This document shows, piece after piece, positions 37,500-46,007 of a stretch of 64,000 nt of DNA (its first letter is position 1; each line of letters begins with the position of its first letter). The DNA is from Mesorhizobium loti (lineage in GTDB: Bacteria > Pseudomonadota > Alphaproteobacteria > Rhizobiales > Rhizobiaceae), in NCBI GenBank assembly GCA_014189435.1, contig CP050293.1, positions 3,911,001 through 3,975,000 of the forward strand, read 5' to 3'. The translations under genes were made by a program, and so were the position numbers. The notes below the pieces were generated by a model, which made no database searches, was not told where the DNA came from, and worked only from the letters and a program-made list of their open reading frames with translations.

Positions 37500-38067
37500 C
37501 TAGTCCCTTGAAATAATCTCCTGGCCGTCGATGACCAGCCTGAGACCAAGGTCGCCGGCCCTGCGGCGAGCGAGGAAGCGCGGACGGCGCGTGTTGGAAA
37601 TGCGGCCCTTGCGGCGATCCTGCGGCGGCAACGTCTTGATGGCGGCGCCGAGCGATTCTTCCAGGGTGCGAGCGACGCCGTCCGATCTCGATCAGCAGCA
37701 TCGGCAGACGGTAGGCATCGGCCCAGGCGCGCCAGTCGGCGGCGACATCGTCGAGATCGTCGGCAACCAGCAGCGGCACCGACAGCATCGGGTCGTTGTG
37801 CAGGAGTTCCAGGGTCACCGTGACATTGCCGTCCGGGTCCTCCATGGCGCGGGCGGCAACGCCGCGGAACGCATTGGCGGGTAGAACGATGATCGCCGGC
37901 AGGCCGCTCATCTCGAGCAGGCGGCGGATCACGGCGCCGCGCTGGTCGATGGTAAAGGTCACATCGCCGTAGTCGTCGCGTGTCGCGTAGCTAACCACTT
38001 GCGGCAGGCGAAATGGGTCGAGACGCATGTTGCGTCCCGCCCAGACTGGCTTCAGTCCGGTGTTCAT
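37500..38067 (-). pseudogene. DUF6101-like gene broken by a single-base frameshift
   Basis: The first 127 codons read a soluble domain (MNTGLKPVWAGRNMRLDPFR, TFTIDQRGAVIRRLLEMSG, RLPMLLIEI). The frame then turns into Arg/Pro-rich sequence. Removing one G of the GG at 37682-37683 restores DGVARTLEESLGAAIKTLPP and DRRKGRISNTRRPRFLARR up to a stop at 37500-37502, which looks like a genuine basic C-terminus. Unshifted, the frame would run into the type B repeat and end at 37450. So the gene is either a recent pseudogene or carries a sequencing error. The start has AGGAAGG. Function unknown. Confidence 0.75.
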
Positions 38068-38082
38068 AGAGTGCCTTCCTGT

Positions 38083-38151
38083 CTGTCTCCTGAGAGCCGG
38101 TGTCCGGTTCTCTCCGGGCCGGTTTTTCCAGCCTCGTTTGTGAGGAGACAG
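38083..38151 (-). ncRNA. Structured leader RNA or small RNA upstream of the DUF6101 gene
   Basis: CTGTCTCCT (38083-38091) pairs with AGGAGACAG (38143-38151) to close a domain with inner hairpins: GAGAGCCGG/CCGGTTCTC with a 3-base loop (38092-38112), GGCCGG/CCAGCC around TTTTT, and an alternative CCTC/GAGG. On the minus strand it would lie 15 bases before the start codon. The closing strand carries an AGGAG that could mimic or mask a ribosome site. It may be a cis-acting element or an independent small RNA; no known class was recognised. Confidence 0.45.
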
Positions 38152-38252
38152 TAGCGCGGGCTCCTTACCGCCCCGCTTAAGAAAGTCGGTTAAATTTTGC
38201 TGATCTCAGGGATGGTTATCGGAATCCCACCAGCAACAAGATGTTGAAAGGA

Positions 38253-39683
38253 TCAGATAACCTTACCGGGATTCATGATGCCGGCCGGGTCGAAGGCCGC
38301 CTTTACCCTTCGCATTAGATCGATCGCCATCGGCGGCGCGGTGGCGATCAGTTCGTCGCGCTTCAACTGGCCGATACCATGCTCGGCCGAGATCGAACCG
38401 TGCAGGCTGCGCACGACGTCGTGCACCGCCTTATTCATTGGATGATAGAGGGCGAGAAACGCCTCGTCGTCGCCGTCGACGGGCCGCGAGATGTTATAGT
38501 GGAGATTGCCGTCGCCCATATGGCCGAAGCACACGACGCGGGCACCGGCGCTCACCGACGCTACGGCGCCGGCGGCCTCCGCGATCAAACGCGGGATCGA
38601 CGCAATGGGTACCGAAATGTCGTGCTTGATCGAGGCGCCCTCCGGCTTTTGCGCCTCGGGCAGCAGCTCGCGGAAATTCCAGAAGGCGTCCCCCTGCCCG
38701 AGACTTGCGGCGATGACGGCGTCGCCGACGAATTCCTGTTCGAGGCCTGCCGAGAGCACGTCCTCGATCAACGCTCGCGAATCCTCCGATGAACGGCCTG
38801 ATGAAATCTGCATCAGCACATACCACGGCCAGTCGTCGACCAAGGGCCGCACGACGCCCTGGGCATGCGCCAGCGTGAAATCATATGGCCGCTTGCCGAT
38901 CAGTTCGAAGGCGGTCAGTGCTGCCCCGGCACGGTCCATGGCCAGGCTGAACAGGGAAAGTACGGCCTCAGGTGACGACAGGCCGACAAAGGCCACTTCG
39001 CGCCCCTTCGGCTTTGGAAACAGCTTGAGCACGGCTGCGGTGATGACGCCGAGCGTGCCTTCGGCGCCGACGAACAGGTTTTTCAGATCGTAGCCGGTGT
39101 TGTCCTTCTTCAGCTTGCGCAGATCGTCGAACACCTCGCCGGTCGGCAGCACCACCTCGACACCAAGGCAGAGTTCGCGCGCATTGCCGTAGGCAAGCAC
39201 GCCGGTGCCGCCGGCATTGGACGATAAATTGCCGCCGATCTGGCAGGAGCCTTGCGCGGCCAGCGACAGCGGAAACAGCCGGTCGGCGGCATCGGCCGCC
39301 TCCTGCAGCGTCTGCAGGATGACACCGGCCTCTACCGTCACCGTGTTGGACAGGACATCGATTTCGCGGATGCGGTTCAGCCGCGACAGCGACAGGATGA
39401 TCTCGCGACCGGAGGTGTCTGGCACCTGGGCGCCGACCAACCCGGTGTTGCCGCTTTGCGGCACGATTGGCGTGCCTGTTTCGGTCGCCAGCCGCATGAT
39501 CCGGCTGACCTCGTCGACGCTGCCCGGCCGCAGCACCAGCGATGTCGCGCCGTGCCAAAGCCCACGCCGCTCAATGAGGTAGGGCGCGATGTCCTGCTGA
39601 TCACGCAGCGCATATTTGTCGCCGACGATCGCGGCGAAGCGATCGATGAGAGCAGGGTCGAGGGTCTCTGAAATTTCGGTCAT
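38253..39683 (-). CDS. FAD-binding oxidoreductase, D-2-hydroxyacid (GlcD-like) dehydrogenase
   Basis: A 476-residue flavoprotein of the vanillyl-alcohol oxidase type. The FAD-binding half has PQSGNTGLVGAQVPDTSG and GSCQIGGNLSSNAGGTGVLAYG, and the C-terminal half has FGHMGDGNLHYNIS and EHGIGQLKR. Such enzymes oxidise D-lactate, glycolate or D-2-hydroxyglutarate; the HGD-type GDGNLHYN motif does not settle which. It follows Sua5 on the same strand with 24 bases between, so the two may be co-transcribed. Confidence 0.92.
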   Translation of the reverse strand: MTEISETLDPALIDRFAAIVGDKYALRDQQDIAPYLIERRGLWHGATSLVLRPGSVDEVSRIMRLATETGTPIVPQSGNTGLVGAQVPDTSGREIILSLSRLNRIREIDVLSNTVTVEAGVILQTLQEAADAADRLFPLSLAAQGSCQIGGNLSSNAGGTGVLAYGNARELCLGVEVVLPTGEVFDDLRKLKKDNTGYDLKNLFVGAEGTLGVITAAVLKLFPKPKGREVAFVGLSSPEAVLSLFSLAMDRAGAALTAFELIGKRPYDFTLAHAQGVVRPLVDDWPWYVLMQISSGRSSEDSRALIEDVLSAGLEQEFVGDAVIAASLGQGDAFWNFRELLPEAQKPEGASIKHDISVPIASIPRLIAEAAGAVASVSAGARVVCFGHMGDGNLHYNISRPVDGDDEAFLALYHPMNKAVHDVVRSLHGSISAEHGIGQLKRDELIATAPPMAIDLMRRVKAAFDPAGIMNPGKVI

Positions 39684-39707
39684 CAGGGAAAACTATGTCG
39701 CGGGCTG

Positions 39708-40667
39708 TTAGATGTCACGAGGGGCGGCGGCACGCGTGAGGCGATCGTTGATCGCCTCACCGAGACCGTCGAAGGGAACCGGCTCGACGGCGATGGTCGG
39801 CGCGCCGCTGCGGTCGAGTTCCTGCATGTAGGCGAACAGATTGCTCGCCGCTTCACGCAGGTTGCTTGATTCAGACAGGTTGAGGAAAGCGGCAGCGCGG
39901 CGCCAGCCGTCCGCCCGTTGGCGGCCGAAGCCAAGCAAGGCCTCGCCCGCGCCGACCGTCCCGGCGTTGAGCCGCATCGCGGCGCCCGGCGCATAGTGCG
40001 AGGCTAGCATGCCCGGCGCCTCGACGCCGGCGGCACCGCCGCGCAACAGTTCCATGCCGATGGCCGCCTCGATCTCCTCGGCGGCAATGCCGCCGGGCCT
40101 CAGCAGCCGCAATCTGTCCCCTTCGACCTTGACGATGGTCGATTCCAGCCCGACCGGCGTCGCGCCGCCATCGACCACCAGCTTTATCCGCGCGCCGAGA
40201 TCGGCCGCCACCGCTTGCGCGGTCGTTGCACTGATCTTGCCGGATGAATTGGCGCTGGGTGCTGCAAGCGGGCGGCCGAGCCTGGCGATCAGGTCGCCGC
40301 CAAAGCCCCTCGGCATGCGCAAGGCAATCGTATCAAGCCCGGCCGTGACCAGCGGATGGATGCCGTTGCCGGGCCGCTGCGGCAGCACCAGCGTCAGCGG
40401 GCCGGGCCAGAATGCCAGCGCCAGTTTCTTCGACAGCGGATCGAACAGCGCGAGGCGCTCGGCCATCGCCATGTCGGCGACATGGGCGATCAGCGGGTTG
40501 AAGCGCGGGCGCCCCTTGGCTTCGAAGATGCGCGCCACGCCGATGCCGTTGGTGGCGTCGCCAGCAAGCCCGTAGACGGTTTCCGTCGGTATGGCGACGA
40601 CATCGCCACCCCTGAGCAGCGCCAGCGCCTGCTCCAGCGCCTCGCCCGAGCCAAGTATTTCAGCCAC
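39708..40667 (-). CDS. L-threonylcarbamoyladenylate synthase (Sua5 type)
   Basis: A 319-residue protein with an N-terminal YrdC domain (PTETVYGLAGDATN, FEAKGRPRFNPLIAHV, LAAPSANSSGKIS) and a C-terminal Sua5 domain. It makes threonylcarbamoyl-AMP for the t6A modification of tRNAs reading ANN codons. The GTG at 40667 is preferred because GAGG lies upstream; another GTG at 40676 and a TTG at 40775 are in frame. Confidence 0.94.
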   Translation of the reverse strand: MAEILGSGEALEQALALLRGGDVVAIPTETVYGLAGDATNGIGVARIFEAKGRPRFNPLIAHVADMAMAERLALFDPLSKKLALAFWPGPLTLVLPQRPGNGIHPLVTAGLDTIALRMPRGFGGDLIARLGRPLAAPSANSSGKISATTAQAVAADLGARIKLVVDGGATPVGLESTIVKVEGDRLRLLRPGGIAAEEIEAAIGMELLRGGAAGVEAPGMLASHYAPGAAMRLNAGTVGAGEALLGFGRQRADGWRRAAAFLNLSESSNLREAASNLFAYMQELDRSGAPTIAVEPVPFDGLGEAINDRLTRAAAPRDI

Positions 40668-40856
40668 TCTCGTCACCTCACAGATGCGGGGTGCGTAGTA
40701 CGATGGCGGCCGTTGGGCAAGTCGGCTGATGGGCAAGGCAACGGTTGGCCAAACGGGACATTGGTGATTTATCAATTCCTAAAATGCTACGTTTCCGCGA
40801 AAGCCCGCATCAATTGCGGCCTGCTATTGAGCAGCTTCTGGGCAAAAAGGGGAGCT

Positions 40857-41384
40857 ATGTCAGTGTCTGTGCGCATACTGATGGGGATCGTTCTGGCCGC
40901 GGTGACCGGTGGGGCTCAGGCCTCGTCGTTGGTTTTTCCCGGCGCGCCGTCCTCGACACCATCGATCGTCAGGGTTGGTGCCCCCAACCAGCCTAAAACC
41001 GCCGAAGCAGCCAAGGATGCGCGGTCGGTGGTGGCACTTGGCGCAGCAGAGCCCGACGTCACCTATGAAAAGGTGGCGGCGATCCCGGAAAAGCCCGAGG
41101 CCAGGCACGGCTTCCAGCCAGGCCCGATGGTCATTCGTGGCGGTGTTACCGGTCCCGATTTCCCAGCACCGGCGCCAACCGCCGCACCAGCGACAGGTGC
41201 CGCGCCGGCCGCTGGCACCGCGCCGGCGGCCGGCACTGCGCCGGCAACGGCCACCGCCTCCGCAGCCCCCCTCGGGAAACGCCGAGAACCAACCCGCCCC
41301 GCCGAGCGCCCCGGCGCCGGCAGCAGGTCAGCGCATGCCTCCCAACGGCTACACCAAGTAGCCCCGGCTCAAAGACAGGCTTAG
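40857..41384 (+). CDS. Secreted Ala/Pro-rich hypothetical protein, probably frameshifted
   Basis: As read, 175 residues: a signal peptide (MSVSVRILMGIVLAAVTGGA), a middle region with APNQPKTAEAAKDARSVVAL and an Ala/Pro-repeat stretch (APATGAAPAAGTAPAAGTAP). After a run of six C at 41266-41271 the frame becomes Arg-rich. With one C less it would continue PSGNAENQPAPPSAPAPAAG and end RMPPNGYTK at 41361, which matches the composition of the rest. This suggests a homopolymer indel. The ATG follows GGGGAG. No known domain. Confidence 0.65.
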   Translation: MSVSVRILMGIVLAAVTGGAQASSLVFPGAPSSTPSIVRVGAPNQPKTAEAAKDARSVVALGAAEPDVTYEKVAAIPEKPEARHGFQPGPMVIRGGVTGPDFPAPAPTAAPATGAAPAAGTAPAAGTAPATATASAAPLGKRREPTRPAERPGAGSRSAHASQRLHQVAPAQRQA

Positions 41385-41394
41385 GGTAACCCAG

Positions 41395-41508
41395 GTGCGG
41401 ATCAGGCGAGCGATCTGGATTTCTGTGGCGGTGTTATCGTTTGGGACAATTGGCGCCTTGCTTGCCGTGATGCTGTTCTACCTCCTCTGGCCGCCATTGG
41501 CATTGTAG
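41395..41508 (+). CDS. Candidate 37-residue single-helix membrane peptide
   Basis: A GTG-started frame: a basic start (VRIRRAIW), one long hydrophobic stretch ending in LLWPPLAL, and a TAG stop. AGGG lies about ten bases upstream. It is one of few coding signs in the 325-base gap between two secreted-protein genes (41385-41709); the rest of that gap shows nothing clear. Topology is convincing for a small membrane protein but the support is limited to this. Confidence 0.35.
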   Translation: MRIRRAIWISVAVLSFGTIGALLAVMLFYLLWPPLAL

Positions 41509-41709
41509 CGGTCGTTGGTGGCTCAGAGCCCATTCAACTTGAGACCCTACCCGGCTGCCACATGGCTTGACTGCGGTCTGGCGCCCGGCGCACCATTGCC
41601 ACGCAAACTCCGTCCCGGTTTATGTCTGCCGTGGAACGCCATAGCCTAGATTTCGTCAGGCGGTTCTGGCAGACGGGATTTCATCGCTAGGGGTAAAGGG
41701 GGATTGATC

Positions 41710-42099
41710 ATGAGAAAATCTGGAATCGTCACCGCGGCAGGCCTTCTGCTGACGTCACTGCTTGGCGTCGGAGCGGCTCATGCCGACGACATGCTGGGAT
41801 CTTACGTCGCGCGCATTTCCGATCGCGACCATCAGGCGAGTGACGGCTATGCGCTGGACAATGCCGCGCAGATGGTGCGGCAGGATCGCGCCAACTGGCA
41901 CAAATTCCATCGCCGTGACAGCGACGATGAGGGCGATGGCTGGTTCAGGACCAACGACCAGCGCGCCGACCTGCAACGCATGCTGGAGCGTGGCGGCGCG
42001 ATGAGTTCGTCGACCAAGCGCGCCATCGTCAATGGTGAACCGCTGATTCAGGTCGACGTCTACGAAAACAGCGTGCGCGTCAACATTCTTGAGAACTGA
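41710..42099 (+). CDS. Small secreted hypothetical protein
   Basis: A 129-residue protein with a signal peptide (MRKSGIVTAAGLLLTSLLGVGAAHA shortened to GIVTAAGLLLTSLLGVGAA) and a polar mature part with YVARISDRDHQASDGYALDN and LQRMLERGGAMSSSTKRAI. The ATG at 41710 follows GGGG at a good distance; a TTG at 41704 is also in frame. Function unknown; it is probably periplasmic. A perfect hairpin follows the gene. Confidence 0.75.
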   Translation: MRKSGIVTAAGLLLTSLLGVGAAHADDMLGSYVARISDRDHQASDGYALDNAAQMVRQDRANWHKFHRRDSDDEGDGWFRTNDQRADLQRMLERGGAMSSSTKRAIVNGEPLIQVDVYENSVRVNILEN

Positions 42100-42131
42100 C
42101 CGGGCCGTCGCCCGGGACGACTGATAGAAAA

Positions 42132-42153
42132 GGGCGGCGCGTCAGCGCCGCCC
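42132..42153 (-). terminator. Intrinsic terminator between convergent small genes
   Basis: GGGCGGCGC and GCGCCGCCC form a perfect 9-bp stem with a 4-base loop. On the minus strand the stem is followed by CTTTTC, fitting a terminator for the acidic-protein gene; it may also stop the plus-strand gene ending at 42099. Confidence 0.8.
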
Positions 42154-42183
42154 TGCCATCGATAGAATCGGCGGCTGAAAAAA

Positions 42184-42522
42184 TCAGGCCGCTTCTTCCG
42201 TGTCGTCGTCTTCTTCGGACTCGCCGTCTTCAGCTTCTTCTTCGGACTTTTCGTCGTCGGCTTCAGCCTTCACGCTGTCGTCGGCGTTGTCTTCGTCCTC
42301 ATCTTCATCTTCGTCTTCTTCGTCGTCTTCTTCGTCGTCATCCGAGAGCGTGGCAGCTTCGGCGTCGCCGGACTCATCGCCGTCTTCGTCGTCATCCGAC
42401 AGGTCAGCGGCTTCGACCGCAGCGGCGGCGGCGTGATCGAGGATGGTTTCGGAAGCGGATTCAAGCACCTCGGCGGGAGCCGGGGTTTCTTCTGTCACTT
42501 CGATTTCGTGATCGGAATTCAT
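42184..42522 (-). CDS. Highly acidic low-complexity protein
   Basis: A 112-residue protein that is nearly all Asp, Glu, Ser and Ala after residue 50, with runs such as EEDDEEDEDEDEDEDN. The N-terminus (MNSDHEIEVTEETPAPAEVL) is also acidic. It has no signal peptide and should be disordered and strongly negative. Similar polyacidic proteins act as DNA mimics, cation binders or chaperones, but nothing here fixes a role. The start at 42522 has GGAGG six bases upstream, a strong site. It lies 108 bases past glyS on the same strand. Confidence 0.8.
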   Translation of the reverse strand: MNSDHEIEVTEETPAPAEVLESASETILDHAAAAAVEAADLSDDDEDGDESGDAEAATLSDDDEEDDEEDEDEDEDEDNADDSVKAEADDEKSEEEAEDGESEEDDDTEEAA

Positions 42523-42630
42523 GGAAGCCTCCGTGGGTTGGGGAACATGTCCCTTTTGCCACGGAGAGATCATCGTCATATGACTGTAAGCCGGCTCGAA
42601 CGGCCGACCGGAAGATTTTTTCTTAGCTTC

Positions 42631-45009
42631 TCAACCAGCTATCTTCGAGAAATCCGCGACCTGACCGGTCGCCGCGCGGATGCGGGCGAGCAGCGCCAGG
42701 CGGTTGGCGCGAACGGACAAGTCCTCGTCATTTACGAGGACATGCTCAAAGAATGAATCAACCGGTTCACGCAAAACGCTAAGCGCCAGCAGAGCGCCGG
42801 AAAAGTCATCGTTTTGAATCGCTTCGCCGGCTTGCTTCTCAGCCTGATTCACCGCCGCAAACAGCGATTTCTCGGCATTCTCGCGAAACAGCGCCGGCTC
42901 AACGTTTTCGGCGACCGCCGTTTTCTTCTTCTCCTCGGCAGCCAGGATGTTAGCGGCACGCTTGGTGCCGGCAAGCAGGTTTTTGCCATCCTCTGTGTCG
43001 AGGAAGGAGCCGAGCGCCTCGACCCGGCGCACGATCTGCAGCAGGTCGTCGGACTGCGGTGTGATGACGGCATCGATGAGGTCGTGGCGGGCACCCTGGT
43101 CACGGAGGTAGACCTTCAGGCGGTCGTGGAAGAAGGCGACGAGATCGGCGATGAATGGCGAAAGCGATGCTTCCAACTCCATCATACGCTGGCCGTCGAA
43201 GAACTCTCGTTCCTGATCGGCCGAGCCAAAGGTTTGCGAATTTGCGTTGGCCAGCCCACCTTTCAACAATCTGGAGATCAAGCCCGCTTCCGACAACAGC
43301 TGGCTTGCCCCCTTGTACTCGCGGATGCGGGAATCGAGCATCGTGACCACACCACGGCTCTCGGCCCCCTCGCCGAACCGTTCATAGGCGGCGAGCGCCG
43401 AGGCCACCGTCGCCGCAATGGCGACACCCAGGGAAAGCCTGATCCTGTTTTCCAGTATGATCCTCACCACACCCAGCGCCGCTCGACGCAGCGCATAGGG
43501 GTCCTTCGACCCGGTCGGCTTCTCGTCGATGGCCCAGAAGCCGGCCAGCGTGTCGAGCTTGTCGGCGAGCGCCACGGTGATAGAAACCGGATCGCTCGGT
43601 ACGCGGTCGGAAGGGCCTTGCGGCTTGTAGTGTTCTTCCGCCGCAGCGGCGACCGAAGCATGCTCGCCCTGCAGCAATGCATATTTGCGGCCCATTGCGC
43701 CCTGCAGTTCCGGAAACTCGCCAACCACTTCGGTGGTGAGGTCAGCCTTCGCTAACACGGAAGCGCGGCACGCCAGCGCGGGATCGGCGCCCATGATCGG
43801 CGCCAGTTCCTCGGCCAGGTACTTGATCCGCTCCACTCGCTCGCCCTGCGTGCCGAGCTTGGCGTGGAAAGTCACGCCAAGATGGTCGAGCCGGGCCATG
43901 CGCTGATCGAGCGGCTTGCCAAGATCAAGCCCGAACTTTTCCGCCGATGCCTCGAGCTCGCCGAGGTCAGGCAAATCGCCCTGATCGGTGGTCCAGAAAT
44001 AAAGCGCGTCGGACAGGCGAGCGCGCACCACCTTGCCGTTGCCGTGGGCGATCTCCTTGCCGCCGTCCTTCGCCTCGATGTTGGCGGTGAGGATGAAGCG
44101 GTTGGAAAGCGCCTCGGCGACACCCTGCGGCCGCGTCACAAAGCACTTCTGGTTGGCGCGGATGGTCAGCCGGATCACCTCGGCCGGAATGGCCAGGAAA
44201 GCCTCTTCGAACTCGCCCATCAGCACGACCGGCCATTCGACCAGCCCGGACACTTCTTCCAGCAGCCCGTCGTCCTCGACCAGGTCGAGCCCGTTGGCAA
44301 AAGCGAGATTGCGGGCATCGGCAAGGATGATCTCCTTGCGCCGGTCGGCATCGAGCACGACCTTCGCCGCTTCCAGCTTGGACACATAGTCGTCGAAGCG
44401 GCGCACCGTGATGGCATCAGGCGCATGGAAGCGGTGGCCGTAGGTGATGTTGCCGGAGCGGATGCCGTCGATCTCGAAATCGACCACGACAGGCTCCTCG
44501 GTCTCCGGGCCGAAGGTGCACAGGATCGATTGCAGCGGGCGCACCCAGCGCAGCGAGCCTGGCTTGGCCGAGGCCGGCCCCCAGCGCATCGATTTCGGCC
44601 ACGGAAAATTGCGGATGATGCCCGGCACCAGTTCGGCGATGATCTCTTCCGCCGCCCTGCCCGGCTTCGAAATATGGGCGATGTAGAAATCCCCCTTCTT
44701 CGGGTCGGAATGGACATGCGCCTCGGCGATCGATGAAAGCCCGGCCTTGCGCAGGAAACCCTGGACCGCCTGTTCCGGCGCTGATGTCGACGGACCCTTG
44801 ATCTCCTCGCGGATATCCTTCGAGCGTGCGGTCAGGCCCCTGACATCGAGCGTCAAACGACGCGGCGTCCAGTACTCGCGCGCCGCGTCATAGGTCAGCC
44901 CCGCCTCGACCAGACCGTCGGTCAGCATCTTCCTGAGATCGCCCGCCGCCTTGCGCTGCATACGGGCGGGGATTTCCTCGGAGCGAAGTTCGAGCAACAA
45001 ATCCGGCAT
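42631..45009 (-). CDS. glyS: Glycyl-tRNA synthetase beta subunit
   Basis: A 792-residue beta subunit of the bacterial alpha2beta2 enzyme that charges tRNA-Gly together with GlyQ. It begins [15 protein letters not shown] and contains [15 protein letters not shown] and [10 protein letters not shown] (HD-like) and a C-terminal anticodon-binding domain. The ATG at 45009 overlaps the TGA of an upstream leader ORF by one base and has GGAG eight bases before it. That leader repeats the first 15 codons of this gene. Confidence 0.97.
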   Translation of the reverse strand: MPDLLLELRSEEIPARMQRKAAGDLRKMLTDGLVEAGLTYDAAREYWTPRRLTLDVRGLTARSKDIREEIKGPSTSAPEQAVQGFLRKAGLSSIAEAHVHSDPKKGDFYIAHISKPGRAAEEIIAELVPGIIRNFPWPKSMRWGPASAKPGSLRWVRPLQSILCTFGPETEEPVVVDFEIDGIRSGNITYGHRFHAPDAITVRRFDDYVSKLEAAKVVLDADRRKEIILADARNLAFANGLDLVEDDGLLEEVSGLVEWPVVLMGEFEEAFLAIPAEVIRLTIRANQKCFVTRPQGVAEALSNRFILTANIEAKDGGKEIAHGNGKVVRARLSDALYFWTTDQGDLPDLGELEASAEKFGLDLGKPLDQRMARLDHLGVTFHAKLGTQGERVERIKYLAEELAPIMGADPALACRASVLAKADLTTEVVGEFPELQGAMGRKYALLQGEHASVAAAAEEHYKPQGPSDRVPSDPVSITVALADKLDTLAGFWAIDEKPTGSKDPYALRRAALGVVRIILENRIRLSLGVAIAATVASALAAYERFGEGAESRGVVTMLDSRIREYKGASQLLSEAGLISRLLKGGLANANSQTFGSADQEREFFDGQRMMELEASLSPFIADLVAFFHDRLKVYLRDQGARHDLIDAVITPQSDDLLQIVRRVEALGSFLDTEDGKNLLAGTKRAANILAAEEKKKTAVAENVEPALFRENAEKSLFAAVNQAEKQAGEAIQNDDFSGALLALSVLREPVDSFFEHVLVNDEDLSVRANRLALLARIRAATGQVADFSKIAG

Positions 45010-45128
45010 CAGAGTGTCTCCGCCCGCATGCCATTTTCCTGTTTGCGCGTCCTCACGCCTCCGGCGCTGCGGTCGCGCGGCTGGGCAGGAATCTCTTCCG
45101 AGCGGAGTTCTAGAAGCAGGTCAGGCAT
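45009..45128 (-). CDS. 39-codon leader ORF repeating the first 15 codons of glyS
   Basis: Starting at ATG 45128, the first 15 residues are identical to the start of GlyS ([15 protein letters not shown]), yet 11 of the 15 codons use a different synonym. The frame then continues [15 protein letters not shown] and stops at a TGA that overlaps the glyS ATG. GGGGAG lies seven bases before its ATG. It may be a translated leader that couples into glyS, or a remnant of a transferred glyS copy. The unit is offset by 119 bases, not a multiple of three, so no fusion protein forms. Confidence 0.6.
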   Translation of the reverse strand: MPDLLLELRSEEIPAQPRDRSAGGVRTRKQENGMRAETL

Positions 45129-45132
45129 AGCT

Positions 45133-45195
45133 AAGCTCCCCACCCTCCCCTTGATGGGGAGGGTCGGCGCGTAGCGCCGGGGTGGGGTGGCGGCC
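45133..45195. repeat. Palindromic repeat (type C), left flank of the DUF559 gene
   Basis: Starts CCACCCTCCCCTTGATGGGG and continues GAGGGTCGGCGCGTAGCGCC, with internal hairpins. An inverted relative lies at 45614-45664 on the other side of the DUF559 gene. Confidence 0.75.
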
Positions 45196-45197
45196 TC

Positions 45198-45599
45198 TCA
45201 GCCGCCGATACCTTCGGCACCATCACGCAAACGCAGGTGTGATTTCTGTTCTTCCACCGCCGCATAGATCGTATCGAGCACGGAATCCAGTTCGTTTTTG
45301 ATTTCATGGTTCCAGAAGCGGACGACGCGATAACCCTGGCTCTCGAACCATTTTGTTCGACGCTCGTCATGGCGTTGCTGGTCATCGAAGCTGTGATGGG
45401 CACCGTCTACCTCGATGATCAGCTTCAGGCGGTGCGAGATGAAATCGGGGAAGTAGATCCCGACCGACGCCTGCCTGCGGAAATGAGTGCCTTCGACTGG
45501 AATGCGCCACAGATGCCGCCACAGGATGCGTTCCTCGTCGGTCATTGCCGCACGGAGCCGTTGCGCGGATTGCAACTTGAACCGGTCAAGCTTCGGCAT
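45198..45599 (-). CDS. DUF559 domain-containing protein (Vsr-like endonuclease fold)
   Basis: A 133-residue protein of the DUF559 family: QRLRAAMTDEERILWRHLW, HFRRQASVGIYFPDFISH and LIIEVDGAHHSFDDQQRHDE, then FESQGYRVVRFWNHEI. The Asp/Glu pattern (FPDF..IEVDG) matches the nuclease-like core related to Vsr and to restriction enzymes. The family is frequent in rhizobia and has no established role. The start at 45599 precedes MPKLDRF. The gene sits between glyQ and glyS and is flanked by inverted type C repeats, which suggests a transferred cassette. Confidence 0.85.
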   Translation of the reverse strand: MPKLDRFKLQSAQRLRAAMTDEERILWRHLWRIPVEGTHFRRQASVGIYFPDFISHRLKLIIEVDGAHHSFDDQQRHDERRTKWFESQGYRVVRFWNHEIKNELDSVLDTIYAAVEEQKSHLRLRDGAEGIGG

Positions 45600-45613
45600 A
45601 GAAAACCGCGCTA

Positions 45614-45664
45614 GCACCCCCACCCGCCGCTTCGCGGCGACCTCCCCCATCGAGGGGGAGGTAA
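45614..45664. repeat. Palindromic repeat (type C), right flank of the DUF559 gene
   Basis: Contains CACCCCCACCCGCCGCTTCG and ACCTCCCCCATCGAGGGGGA. Its reverse complement aligns with the left copy at 45133-45195, so the DUF559 gene lies between inverted copies. Confidence 0.75.
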
Positions 45665-45828
45665 GAAGGGCATAGCAACTCGGCTGGCCGCTGTCACCCT
45701 TTCCAGAAATTTTGGCTGTGCTGTCGGGACGAGGCGATGCCACCCGTCCTTGGATCAAAGATTTCCATGAACCGAACGCAGCGCTGAAGCGACCCACGCT
45801 CAGGCAGGGAACATTTGGCTCAACGACC

Positions 45829-46005
45829 ATGAAAACGGCATCCAGACTTCTGCAGATCCTCGCACTCAGCGCCTGCTTCACCGCGCAGGCTCACGGCGCC
45901 TTCTCGATGCCGGGTGTGCGGCAGGCATTGCGCACGATCGACGGTGCCAGCGGTCAGAGCGTACCGCCGATCAACGTTTCCCTCGAGATGATGAAGCGGA
46001 CCTGA
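45829..46005 (+). CDS. Short secreted hypothetical protein
   Basis: A 58-residue frame with a signal peptide (MKTASRLLQILALSACFTAQ, then AHGAF) and a short mature part (SMPGVRQALRTIDGASGQS). It lies in the gap between glyQ and the DUF559 gene on the opposite strand and ends two bases before the glyQ stop. There is no strong ribosome site. The signal peptide is convincing; the gene is otherwise unsupported. Confidence 0.45.
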   Translation: MKTASRLLQILALSACFTAQAHGAFSMPGVRQALRTIDGASGQSVPPINVSLEMMKRT

Positions 46006-46007
46006 AC

